DNA from: an uncultured Lachnospiraceae bacterium | Lineage (GTDB): Bacteria; Bacillota; Clostridia; Lachnospirales; Lachnospiraceae | DNA: 64,000 nucleotides | Assembly: GCA_949878435.1 (NCBI GenBank) | Contig: CATLAK010000002.1 | Span: forward strand, 1 to 64,000 | Reading direction: 5' to 3' | In this document: positions 17,059-24,950 of the stretch, piece after piece | How positions within the stretch are numbered: position 1 is the stretch's first letter | Layout of the letters: each line of letters begins with the position of its first letter | Notes under the pieces: generated by a model | Database searches by the model: none | What the model was told of the DNA's origin: nothing | What the model saw: only the letters and a program-made list of their open reading frames with translations | Translations under genes and position numbers: made by a program

Positions 17059-17676
17059 ATGAATATAAAGTTACAGGCAGGCAATGGTCTGCTTTTCGGG
17101 CTTAGATCGCCGGCGCTCAACGGCGGATTAAAGAGCACCCAGCAGAAGATGGAAAGACAGGAAAAATGCGAGAATCAGGTTGCCTTTTTTGAGGAAAAGA
17201 AAAGCAATCTGAAAAATATGGAATGCGGCACCCTTGAGGAAATTGCAGAGAAACTGGATATGCTGCATACCTATGACGAGCAGATTGCCGCGGCAAAAGC
17301 GCAGTACAATCGAGAGCAGATGTCCCATGCGCTTGACGAGGCGTTAGAAAAAGGGGAAAAGATTGCCGACGCAGTGGAAAAGACCAAGCCCAAAACACCC
17401 GAGGAGAGGGCAGAGGATCTTGCCAAGGAAGCACTGGGAATCGAAGAGGAAGAAGGCATGCTGGAAGAGGCGCTGGAGGAAGTGTCAGAAATCGTGGAAG
17501 AGACCGCCGAAATGAGCGAAACCTTGGAAGAGACGACAGAAGCGCTTGCAGATCAGGCTGCCGAGGACGCAGAAGCACTGACGCAGCAGACGGAAGAGGT
17601 ACTTGAGGGACAGGAGACAGAAGGATTAGAGCAGCAGATAGAGCGAAGATACAGGCGGTTTGATATGCGCGCTTAA
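17059..17676 (+). CDS. acidic coiled-coil protein, unknown
   Basis: The ATG at 17059 has a GGAGG site eight bases upstream, giving a 205-residue protein. Residues 1-30 are low-complexity (KLQAGNGLLFGLRSPALNGG); the rest is charged coiled coil, with a strongly acidic second half (repeated EE and TEE runs) and a basic end (IERRYRRFDMRA). No signal peptide or membrane segment is present. I do not recognise a family. It stands alone with a hairpin 70 bases downstream. Confidence 0.6.
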   Translation: MNIKLQAGNGLLFGLRSPALNGGLKSTQQKMERQEKCENQVAFFEEKKSNLKNMECGTLEEIAEKLDMLHTYDEQIAAAKAQYNREQMSHALDEALEKGEKIADAVEKTKPKTPEERAEDLAKEALGIEEEEGMLEEALEEVSEIVEETAEMSETLEETTEALADQAAEDAEALTQQTEEVLEGQETEGLEQQIERRYRRFDMRA

Positions 17677-17748
17677 AAGTGATTGTTTTTTGCATAAGCT
17701 GCTGATTTGGTACAGTCGGTATGAACAGAATATAGGAACATAGTTGAA

Positions 17749-17792
17749 AGCAATGGCTTCCGGCACATCAGACGTGCACGGGAGCCATTGCT
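17749..17792. terminator. long hairpin after the coiled-coil gene
   Basis: AGCAATGGCT and AGCCATTGCT pair over 10 bp, with CCG/CGG pairing further inside around a loop of about 16 bases. No strong T-run follows on the plus strand, so termination is likely weak; it may instead be a structural or operator element between this gene and the tetR-like gene. Confidence 0.45.
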
Positions 17793-17836
17793 ATTACAAT
17801 AAAGCTATTGCAGATGCTTCAAAAACATGATAAAGT

Positions 17837-17861
17837 AATTATTGACCGCAAGTCAATAATT
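17837..17861. promoter_or_regulatory. probable TetR operator
   Basis: AATTATTGAC and GTCAATAATT form a perfect 10-bp inverted repeat with a 5-base spacer, centred 35 bases upstream of the TetR-type regulator gene. Size and position fit an autoregulatory operator also controlling the coupled efflux gene. Confidence 0.7.
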
Positions 17862-17883
17862 GTTTACAAAGGAGCAGATTAAA

Positions 17884-18543
17884 ATGGCACGACCAGTGAA
17901 AAAGACACAAGAGCAATGGAAAAAGGAAATTCTTGATGCGGCGCGAGCCCTGTTTGTTTCAAAAGGTTACGAGGAAACTTCTATTTCCGACATCATGGAC
18001 ATGGCAGGCGGGGCAAAGGGAATGTTTTACCGCTTTTTTCAAAGCAAAGAAGAAGTGATGTACGCATTAGGAAATCAAATGTTTTTTGAAAACAACCCAT
18101 TTGATGCGATTAAAGGGCGGGATGATTTGAATGGTCTGCCAAAAATCAGGTCATTGCTTGCTTTGAACCAATCTGATGGCGAACGCAACTGTCTGAATAG
18201 GCAGGCAGTTTCTATTTTAAAAGACCCACATATTCTGGCGGCTTCAATCAGAGAAAACAGGCGTGTATTGACGCCCTTATGGCTGGAACTGTTGGAGGAG
18301 GGAAAAAGGGACGGTTCTGTCAGGACAGAATTTACGAAAGAACTTTCTGAACTTTTGCCGCTGATCAATTTCTGGCTTTTGCCTTCGGTATTTCCTGCCA
18401 CAGAGGAAGAACTACAGCATAAATTCTATTTTGTGACAGAAGTGCTGTCCCATATGGGACTGCCGCTTTACGATGATAAAACCATGTCTTTTACAAAAAA
18501 TTTTATCTCCGATCTTGCGGAAGAAGAGGAGGATAAGCCATGA
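17884..18543 (+). CDS. TetR-family repressor
   Basis: The 219-residue protein starts at the ATG at 17884 (site AAAGGAG). The N-terminal helix-turn-helix is typical (ILDAARALFVSKGYEETSIS, then GAKGMFYRFFQSKEE). The C-terminal ligand domain is divergent. Its stop overlaps the MFS gene start by four bases (ATGA), and a perfect palindrome at 17837-17861 sits just upstream. It is most likely an autorepressor of the regulator-efflux operon, relieved by a small molecule exported by the MFS protein. Confidence 0.92.
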   Translation: MARPVKKTQEQWKKEILDAARALFVSKGYEETSISDIMDMAGGAKGMFYRFFQSKEEVMYALGNQMFFENNPFDAIKGRDDLNGLPKIRSLLALNQSDGERNCLNRQAVSILKDPHILAASIRENRRVLTPLWLELLEEGKRDGSVRTEFTKELSELLPLINFWLLPSVFPATEEELQHKFYFVTEVLSHMGLPLYDDKTMSFTKNFISDLAEEEEDKP

Positions 18544-19670
18544 AGGAGCCGTTATTTACAAAAAATTTTACACTCCTTATTTTAGGTCAGCTAACGTCGC
18601 TGTTTGGAAATTTTATATTGAAATTGGCATTATCCATGTATGTGCTGGAAGTGACCGGCTCGGCTGCTGTTTTTGCAGGAATCTTGTCTGCTGCGACAAT
18701 CCCTACAATCCTTTTGTCACCCTTTGGCGGAATCTTAGCCGACAGAGCAGATAGACGGAATATTATGGTAGCGTTAGACGCATTGACCGGTGCATCGGTT
18801 TTTTGTGTAGCCATATTTTTATCGGAAAGCAATGCGCTCGCAGTAATCAGTATTTTGCTCGTCATACTTTCTGTTTTTGGAGCGTTTGAAACACCTACGG
18901 TACAGGCATGTATTCCTACGATGCTGCAGGGGGATCAAATCACGAAAGGAAATGCCGTGGTGAACCAAGTAGCCTCACTGTCCTATCTGACTGCCCCTAT
19001 GCTGGGCGGCGTACTGTCGATTGTAAAACAGGATTTTTCTTTAAGCATGCGGTATATTTCAAAAGAACAGACAAGTATTTTAAAGATGCTGCTTTTAACT
19101 GCAGTTTCAAGATTTTTTGTGATGGGCATTACCATAGTTGGATTACCCTATATTGTGCGCACGGTCCTTGGATTAAATGCACAGCATTATGGGGCGGCTG
19201 AAAGCGCATTGGCGATTGCCACAATCTTAGGGAGCATTGCAGCAGGACTGTTGACAGATAAATGGAAAATACATAGATTATCCGTGCTGCTTGCATCGAT
19301 TGGCATTTTTATGATTCCTGCCGGCATCGCTTTCCTTTTACCGGCTGGTTCGCTGATTAAATATGCTATCACTGTCATTTCATTTTGCGGCATGCAGGCA
19401 GTCATCAGTATTTTTTCTATTTTTGCAGTTTCCCTCATACAGCAAAGGACGCCGAATCATCTGATTGGAAAAGTCATGGCCTATACATCCATGGTTACAC
19501 TGTGCGCGCAGCCAATGGGACAAATCGTGTATGGCATTTGCTTCGATAGGTTCCGCAGTACCGTTTATCTTGTATTCATCCCGACAGGTATCTTGGTTTG
19601 TATTGTCGGATTGCTTACAATGGAATTTTTTAGAAAAATGGAAAGAGAACAAGGGAATATTTCTGAATGA
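18540..19670 (+). CDS. MFS efflux transporter
   Basis: The 376-residue protein has about ten to eleven membrane helices. It carries the MFS motif A after helix 2 (GGILADRADRRNIMV) and a start typical of the drug/macrolide-efflux MFS group (LFTKNFTLLILGQLTSLFGN). It is somewhat shorter than the usual 400-420 residues. It is coupled to the TetR gene by an ATGA overlap, which supports an export role under that repressor. The substrate is unknown. Confidence 0.9.
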   Translation: MKEPLFTKNFTLLILGQLTSLFGNFILKLALSMYVLEVTGSAAVFAGILSAATIPTILLSPFGGILADRADRRNIMVALDALTGASVFCVAIFLSESNALAVISILLVILSVFGAFETPTVQACIPTMLQGDQITKGNAVVNQVASLSYLTAPMLGGVLSIVKQDFSLSMRYISKEQTSILKMLLLTAVSRFFVMGITIVGLPYIVRTVLGLNAQHYGAAESALAIATILGSIAAGLLTDKWKIHRLSVLLASIGIFMIPAGIAFLLPAGSLIKYAITVISFCGMQAVISIFSIFAVSLIQQRTPNHLIGKVMAYTSMVTLCAQPMGQIVYGICFDRFRSTVYLVFIPTGILVCIVGLLTMEFFRKMEREQGNISE

Positions 19671-19837
19671 AACAAGATTAATGGCTGCTTTTGGGGCAGC
19701 AGTGCGTTTGCAGGTGCTGTCAAAGAATCTTTGCGCTGGTTTTCGGATTATGGTAAACGTGGATTGCTTTTCTTTCTGCTCTATTTAGGAGATAATGAAG
19801 TCGAGGATAATGGTCAGATGATCAGGAAGGAGCAACG

Positions 19838-20281
19838 ATGAAAATAGGAAGCATGATACAGGATATCAGGAAAGAAAGGAACATGACTCAGGAGGAATTT
19901 GGTAAACTGTTTTTTGTGACCAGACAGACCGTATCAAATTGGGAAAACGAGAAAAGTTATCCAGATCTGCAGGTCCTGGTGCGTATGAGTGAAGAGTTCG
20001 GTATTTCACTTGACAGACTATTAAAGGAGGATAAAGAAATGGTTAAGGCAATAGACAAAGAAAGAATGCTTGGTGCAATCAAACGTGGGCAGTCCGTAAG
20101 AAATATGCTGACAGGGGCAGGTACTGGCATCATTGTATCCTGCCTATTTTCTCCAGATTCTGGCAGAAGAATCATTATGATTTTACTTGGTCTTGCAATG
20201 ATAGGAATTGGATGGTGGATTATGGCAAGATGCGATAAGCGGATGAATGAATGCATAGAAAATCTTCAAAAGAAGGAGTAG
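19838..20281 (+). CDS. XRE helix-turn-helix protein with membrane helices
   Basis: Residues 1-60 are an XRE/Cro helix-turn-helix (IRKERNMTQEEFGKLFFVTR, then QTVSNWENEKSYPDL). After a linker, two hydrophobic segments (about residues 85-103 and 110-128) suggest a membrane-tethered regulator of the type common in Firmicutes. A GGAAGGAG site precedes the ATG. The 167 bases upstream contain coding-like debris (ESLRWFSDYGKRGLLFFLLY). The target is unknown. Confidence 0.85.
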   Translation: MKIGSMIQDIRKERNMTQEEFGKLFFVTRQTVSNWENEKSYPDLQVLVRMSEEFGISLDRLLKEDKEMVKAIDKERMLGAIKRGQSVRNMLTGAGTGIIVSCLFSPDSGRRIIMILLGLAMIGIGWWIMARCDKRMNECIENLQKKE

Positions 20282-20790
20282 CCTCTTTGTCTCTTTTTGG
20301 CTAGGACAGCAGCCAGCGCCTGATTGCTTCTTGCTTCGTTAAACTGGTATTCCCTCAGAATTGGCATGCCGCCAAACTGCAGGTATCTCTGGAACTTTTC
20401 TTCAATCGTGACCGAAGGGCAAATTCGTAGAATGTCAGAAATTCCTTGAACGACAGCGGTAACATACGAATTTCCACATATCTGTCGGAAAGCAGTGTAG
20501 AAAATTCTGTGGAAAGCAGGTAGGCATTGGAACCTGTGATATAAATATCTACATCAAAGTCGAGACGGAAAGATTCTATAGCTTTTTCCAAATGTTCCAC
20601 AGCCTGAAGTTCATCAAATATCAGATAGGTTTTGCCATCATTCGGAATACGTTCGCTGACATAGTCATAGAAAGCAAGGTAATTAGAAAGATTACGATAA
20701 CGCAGGGATTCCAAGTTCATGTAGATGATGTTGGTATCAGCCACTTTGTGATCAGACAAATACTGGTGATACAAATTTTCCTTATTTCTA
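20280..20790 (-). pseudogene. fragment of an AAA_14/DUF4143-type ATPase
   Basis: Reading leftward from about 20774, the frame has FDELQAVEHLEKAIESFR and YITGSNAYLLSTEFSTLLS, typical of the Walker B and sensor regions of AAA_14/DUF4143 ATPases, and LPLSFKEFLTFYEFA. The frame then shifts near 20400: another frame continues the family pattern as EEKFQRYLQFGGMPILREYQ until about 20280. The Walker A end is missing at the right and the DUF4143 region at the left. It is a dead remnant. The AT-rich stretch 20791-20991 holds no gene. Confidence 0.8.
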
Positions 20791-20991
20791 TTATACCCCC
20801 AAATTTAAAAAAACAATAATTTTTAACTTATAAGTTGAAAACTTAGTAAAAAATAAAAGTTTTAGACTTTCAATTCAAAAACTTTGATATAAAATTAGAA
20901 AAAAATGAAAATCACCTGTAACAAATTGCATTAAAATAGAACTAATAATATGAGGTACAAAAAACAGTGATTCATCAGAATAGAGGAAAAG

Positions 20992-21489
20992 ATGGAAAAG
21001 GCGAAAATCGATGAAATATATCAGAAAAACGCAGCAATGATTTACAAGTACCTATGCGGATTGTCCCATGATACACAGCTGGCGGAAGAACTGACGCAGG
21101 AGACTTTTTTTCAAGCGATAAAAGGAATTGACAAATTCAGGGGCGACTGCAAGATTTCCGTCTGGCTCTGCCAGATTGCAAAAAATCTGTGGTATAAGGA
21201 ACTGGAAAAAAGAAGCAGGCACAAAACCGTGGAACTGGACGATACAATGCCATCCGGCGAAAATATCGAAAGCAAGTGTCTGAACCGATTGGAAAAGGTA
21301 GAGGTCTTCCGCCTTATACACAATCTGGATGACGTGACAAGGGAAGTCGTGCACCTGCGGCTGACAGGGGAGCTGCAGTTTGCTGAGATTGCAAGTATTA
21401 TGGGGAAAACAGAAAATTGGGCGCGGGTAACTTATTACAGAGGCAAACAAAAATTGATGAAAGGAATAGAAGAATGGAAAGAGAATTAG
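20992..21489 (+). CDS. ECF sigma factor
   Basis: The 165-residue protein has sigma-70 region 2 (AAMIYKYLCGLSHDTQLAEE, then FFQAIKGIDKFRGD) and region 4 (DVTREVVHLRLTGELQFAEI, then GKTENWARVTYYRGKQKL), with no region 3, as in ECF sigmas. The start follows a GAGGAAAAG site. The anti-sigma gene overlaps its 3' end. A TGTAAC motif near 20921 could be an autoregulatory -35, but I cannot define a -10. The next operon is an ABC exporter, so an envelope or antimicrobial stress response is plausible. Confidence 0.9.
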   Translation: MEKAKIDEIYQKNAAMIYKYLCGLSHDTQLAEELTQETFFQAIKGIDKFRGDCKISVWLCQIAKNLWYKELEKRSRHKTVELDDTMPSGENIESKCLNRLEKVEVFRLIHNLDDVTREVVHLRLTGELQFAEIASIMGKTENWARVTYYRGKQKLMKGIEEWKEN

Positions 21490-22223
21490 CATGTGAAATC
21501 GTAAAAGATTTACTCCCTCTTTATGTGGATGGAATGGCAAGCGACGTTTCCCAAAGAAGTGTAAAGGAGCACTTGGAACACTGCGAGGATTGCAAGGAGG
21601 TCTACCGCAATATGGCATTTCGCCTGGAAGAGGAGGCGCAGCCGATAGAGGCGGGAGAGGTAAAAAGATTTTTGAAAAAGACAAAGCAAATGTATTTCCT
21701 CTACGGTCTGGGCGGGCTAAGCTTTATTGCCCTGCTTGTCTGCGGAATCGTGGATTTGGCAATCAATAAGGGGATTACATGGTCATTAATTGCAGGGAGC
21801 GCAGTCATGTTTGCAGATGCCCTTGTATACGCCGTCTCTGTGTGCAAAAGGAACAAAGCTTTGGTAACCATGGGAATAATCAGCATTGGCACATTCCTTT
21901 TGCTTATTGCCATACAGATTGCAAGATATTATCTGATGCACGTAGGAACTTTTTGGATTTTGCACTATGGGCTCCCCATTCTGCTCTTATGGCTGGGCGT
22001 TCTTTGGATTCCTGTTCTTTGCAGGACATTCTTGAAATGGAATATCTGGGATTGTATAGCGTTGTTCCTGCTGCTGGTAATCGCAGGAAATTATGGAACC
22101 AAACTGATTACAGGGGACTATGGATGGGAAGAAGTGGTGCACATGCATAACTTCGTCGGCAATGCACTGGGTGAAGTGATTGGAATAGTTGTGTTTGTAA
22201 TAATCGGGAGGGTGAAAGGCTGA
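21474..22223 (+). CDS. zinc-finger anti-sigma factor, multi-pass
   Basis: Starting at the ATG at 21474 (inside the sigma gene), the 249-residue protein has a cytoplasmic HC2-type zinc finger (VKEHLEHCEDCKEVYRNM; His-x3-Cys-x2-Cys) at about residues 31-42. Six hydrophobic segments follow, so it is a membrane anti-sigma that would hold the ECF sigma until a signal arrives. The overlap fixes stoichiometric co-translation. Its stop codon lies inside the stem of the hairpin at 22218. Confidence 0.88.
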   Translation: MERELACEIVKDLLPLYVDGMASDVSQRSVKEHLEHCEDCKEVYRNMAFRLEEEAQPIEAGEVKRFLKKTKQMYFLYGLGGLSFIALLVCGIVDLAINKGITWSLIAGSAVMFADALVYAVSVCKRNKALVTMGIISIGTFLLLIAIQIARYYLMHVGTFWILHYGLPILLLWLGVLWIPVLCRTFLKWNIWDCIALFLLLVIAGNYGTKLITGDYGWEEVVHMHNFVGNALGEVIGIVVFVIIGRVKG

Positions 22224-22253
22224 ATAAATTGCTCGATAGCAATTTATTCAGCC
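22218..22253 (+). terminator. 15-bp perfect hairpin at the end of the anti-sigma gene
   Basis: GGCTGAATAAATTGC and GCAATTTATTCAGCC pair perfectly around a 6-base loop; the first arm contains the stop codon TGA. No T-run follows, so it may protect the mRNA 3' end or attenuate read-through into the ABC operon. Confidence 0.55.
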
Positions 22254-22332
22254 AAGAATTTGTGACGAAGCGTCATAAATTCCATGATGGCAGAGCGAAA
22301 TCTGATATTTCGCTCGCCGCTTCAGCGTAGAA

Positions 22333-22353
22333 CGCTTCGGAATGGAGGAAAAG
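22333..22353 (+). promoter_or_regulatory. repeated translation-start module, copy 1
   Basis: The 20-base sequence CGCTTCGGAATGGAGGAAAA ends directly before the ABC ATPase start codon, with GGAGG as ribosome site. The identical 20 bases recur at 24073, 47929 and 57627. Confidence 0.7.
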
Positions 22354-23262
22354 ATGGAAGAGATAATCAAAGTACAGAATTTGAAAAAAGTGTATAAAAA
22401 GGAGACTGCCGTTTGGAAAGTGGGTTTTTCGCTTACGCCTGGAAGCATTATGGGACTGCTTGGGACGAACGGGGCAGGGAAGACGACCACGTTAAAAATG
22501 ATTACTCATTTATGCACCAAGGATGAAGGAGAAGTCGTAATCGATGGCGTATCGCTGGACGCCGATCCGGGGCTGGCGCTTTCAAAGGTGGGGGCGGCGC
22601 TGGATACGCCCAGCTTTTATCAGGAATTAACTGCAAGAGAAAATATAGAATGCTTTGCGCAGCTTTATAAGAATATTTCCGGCGGGCAGGTCATGGAACT
22701 GCTGGATTATGTGGGGCTCCATACGCAGGCGGAAAAGAAAGTGAGGAATTTTTCCCTCGGTATGAAGCAGAGGCTGGCGCTGGCAAGGGCTATGCTGGGG
22801 GAGCCCAAACTGATTATTTTGGATGAGCCTGCAAACGGATTAGACCCGCAGGGACAGATAGACCTTTATCAGTTGATTTGCAATCTGTCACATAGCAAAA
22901 AAACGACCTTTATCGTTTCTTCCCATCAACTCCATGACATGGAGAAATTCTGCACGGATATTTTAATTTTGGATAAAGGGAAAAGTATTCTGCAGGGAAA
23001 GACGGAAGAAATCTTATCTGAGTCGACAAATGTGGTTGACTGTGTGCTGGAAGAAACAGAAACCTTTTTAAGGCGTTTTCCCAGCTTTGAGGGAATCACC
23101 TTGACCGGACGGAAGGGGAACCAGCTTACAGTCAGGTTAGAGACCATGTGCCTGGATGAATTCATCAAGAAACTGGTCGCGGATAATTTTCATATTTGCT
23201 ATCTTTCCATGCGCAAAAATTCATTGCAGGATCTGTTTTTGAAATTGACAAAGGAGTTATAA
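22354..23262 (+). CDS. ABC exporter ATP-binding protein
   Basis: The 302-residue ATPase starts at the ATG at 22354; the upstream in-frame ATG at 22342 is part of the repeated ribosome-site module. Visible are Walker A (LLGTNGAGKTTTLK), the signature (FSLGMKQRLALARAM), Walker B (LIILDEPANGLDPQG) and the H-loop (IVSSHQLHDME). It belongs to the lantibiotic/bacitracin-type exporter group (LanF/BcrA-like). Two permeases follow. The complex probably expels or resists peptide antibiotics. It sits next to, and may respond to, the ECF sigma system. Confidence 0.92.
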   Translation: MEEIIKVQNLKKVYKKETAVWKVGFSLTPGSIMGLLGTNGAGKTTTLKMITHLCTKDEGEVVIDGVSLDADPGLALSKVGAALDTPSFYQELTARENIECFAQLYKNISGGQVMELLDYVGLHTQAEKKVRNFSLGMKQRLALARAMLGEPKLIILDEPANGLDPQGQIDLYQLICNLSHSKKTTFIVSSHQLHDMEKFCTDILILDKGKSILQGKTEEILSESTNVVDCVLEETETFLRRFPSFEGITLTGRKGNQLTVRLETMCLDEFIKKLVADNFHICYLSMRKNSLQDLFLKLTKEL

Positions 23263-24029
23263 TGATGCATCCATTGACGAAATTATATGTAAGGAGAATG
23301 TTCAGCCAGAAATTAATCTACATTTTTTTTGCCTGTTTTTTAACAGCTTCTTTTTTTTATGCCTTTTTAATCTCCACACCGCAGATGGAAGAGATGCTGA
23401 ACATCGATATTAGAACGGTGGGAAGAGAAAATTTTCCTGAATTTATGATGCGGTTTTATGTGGGAACGGTGGGGATTCTTTTTCAGGTGTTTCTGCTGAC
23501 CCTCTATATATGTGAGGAGGATCGGACCAAACTTATTTTTCAACCTCTGCTCCATGGGGAGGAGCGGCGCAGAGTGATGCAGTCAAAGATTTGGATTGCA
23601 GCCGGCATGTCAATGCTCTTTGTGCTGCTGATTGCCATTATAAATTATGGGGCAGCTTTTATGCGGTGGGGAAATGAAATCTTTGAGACGGAAGTCGTCA
23701 TAAGGACCGGGGCTAAATATCTGTTGTCAGGTATCTATATGTCGTGCATTGCGATGGGCATAATTGCACTTTGCCTTTATACCCGCAGCACGTGGAAGAC
23801 GATAATCGTATCGATTCTTTACATGCTGGTGGATGGGGGGATCTGCAGCAGCGGTATCCTGCCTTTGCAGAGAATATGGATTGGATATCCGTCTAATTTG
23901 GCAATGTTTGCTTATGAGTATGGGAGAATGCCCGTGAGAGAAATGATTTGGGGAATCGCTGTTATGATGGTATACGGCGCTGTCTTTTATAAGATTTCTT
24001 TATATAAAATTGAAAGAATTGATTTCTGA
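23262..24029 (+). CDS. ABC-2 permease, first subunit
   Basis: The 255-residue membrane protein has about six helices (first at about residues 17-37, KLIYIFFACFLTASFFYAFL). The ATG at 23262 overlaps the ATPase stop by one base; a second ATG at 23265 is equally possible. A GGAGT site lies upstream. It belongs to the LanE/G or BcrB-like permeases that pair with the preceding ATPase. Confidence 0.85.
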   Translation: MMHPLTKLYVRRMFSQKLIYIFFACFLTASFFYAFLISTPQMEEMLNIDIRTVGRENFPEFMMRFYVGTVGILFQVFLLTLYICEEDRTKLIFQPLLHGEERRRVMQSKIWIAAGMSMLFVLLIAIINYGAAFMRWGNEIFETEVVIRTGAKYLLSGIYMSCIAMGIIALCLYTRSTWKTIIVSILYMLVDGGICSSGILPLQRIWIGYPSNLAMFAYEYGRMPVREMIWGIAVMMVYGAVFYKISLYKIERIDF

Positions 24030-24072
24030 TCAATTTTGAGACGCTGGATGGGGGATTGCCAAAAAGCTGTGC

Positions 24073-24093
24073 CGCTTCGGAATGGAGGAAAAA
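24073..24093 (+). promoter_or_regulatory. repeated translation-start module, copy 2
   Basis: CGCTTCGGAATGGAGGAAAA precedes the second permease start, identical to the copy at 22333 over 20 bases. Confidence 0.7.
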
Positions 24094-24837
24094 ATGATAA
24101 CAGGATTATTGAGAATACAGTTTGCCCGGATAAAAAGGCAGAAAATTTTATATTTATATTTTGCTGTGATGGCAGTTATGTTTGTTTCTAAAGCGCTTCA
24201 ATGCATGAAGAACCCGGGAGAGGATGCCATGGGGTATTATGCGGGAGGGAGATTTCCTACGTTTTGCATGCAGACCTATATCGATATTATCGGTCCTTTG
24301 TTCTTAAGCTTCATTTGTGCTGTATTGATCAGCGGCGAGAGGGTAAATGGCATGTTGAAACAGCCGCTGTTAAGCGGCGCTTCAAAAAAGCAGCTATTGA
24401 CAGCGAAGACGGTCAGCATTTTGGCTGTCGCTGGGATTTGCTTTTTGTTTGTTGTTCTATCCAGTGCAGGTATTGGGTTTTGGTTTTGGGGAAGCCATGT
24501 ATTTGGTTATGCTAGGGAGTATCTGCCGCAGATGCTTTTATTGATAGTTCCCCAAATCACAATGGTATTGTTCATGGTTTTTTTGTCCCTGCATATGTCT
24601 AACATTCCCAGCATGATGTGCGCTTCGCTGATTATTTTGCTGGTCAACAATTTGTTCAGCCAGTTTTTCGGAGATTATGCAGCGTTTGTAGACTTCATGT
24701 ATTATTTATATGCTTTTTCAGGCTATAATGGGATTGAATTAAAAAGCGGCAGTATTGTGTTGGGGATATTGGTTAATCTCGTAACGGGGATTGTACTTGT
24801 CTGTGGGATAGACAGGCGGATTAAAAATTTATTGTAA
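24094..24837 (+). CDS. ABC-2 permease, second subunit
   Basis: The 247-residue protein has six predicted membrane helices and starts at the ATG at 24094 after the repeated ribosome-site module. The segment LISGERVNGMLKQPLLSGAS in the first cytoplasmic loop is typical of lantibiotic-type ABC-2 permeases. It would form the channel with the other permease and the ATPase upstream. No terminator was found before the methyltransferase gene. Confidence 0.85.
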   Translation: MITGLLRIQFARIKRQKILYLYFAVMAVMFVSKALQCMKNPGEDAMGYYAGGRFPTFCMQTYIDIIGPLFLSFICAVLISGERVNGMLKQPLLSGASKKQLLTAKTVSILAVAGICFLFVVLSSAGIGFWFWGSHVFGYAREYLPQMLLLIVPQITMVLFMVFLSLHMSNIPSMMCASLIILLVNNLFSQFFGDYAAFVDFMYYLYAFSGYNGIELKSGSIVLGILVNLVTGIVLVCGIDRRIKNLL

Positions 24838-24950
24838 AAAAAGGTGTTTTCATGTACAATTTGGATAAAAAGAGAATGAAGGTTTGAGAGAGGTTTATTG
24901 GACAGTATATATTGTAATATATTTATATACGAAACAAGGGGGTGATGCGG

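Noticed and set aside
17117-17695. 192-codon minus-strand frame over the coiled-coil gene
   Set aside because: Its Pro/Leu/Ser/Arg-rich product is the usual shadow of a Glu-rich gene on the other strand.
19671-19837. Coding-like stretch ESLRWFSDYGKRGLLFFLLY before the XRE gene
   Set aside because: It has no start codon in frame and no family match; treated as debris and not listed as a gene.
20355-20774. Intact small ATPase gene
   Set aside because: The Walker A end is missing and the family pattern continues in another frame, so it is a pseudogene.
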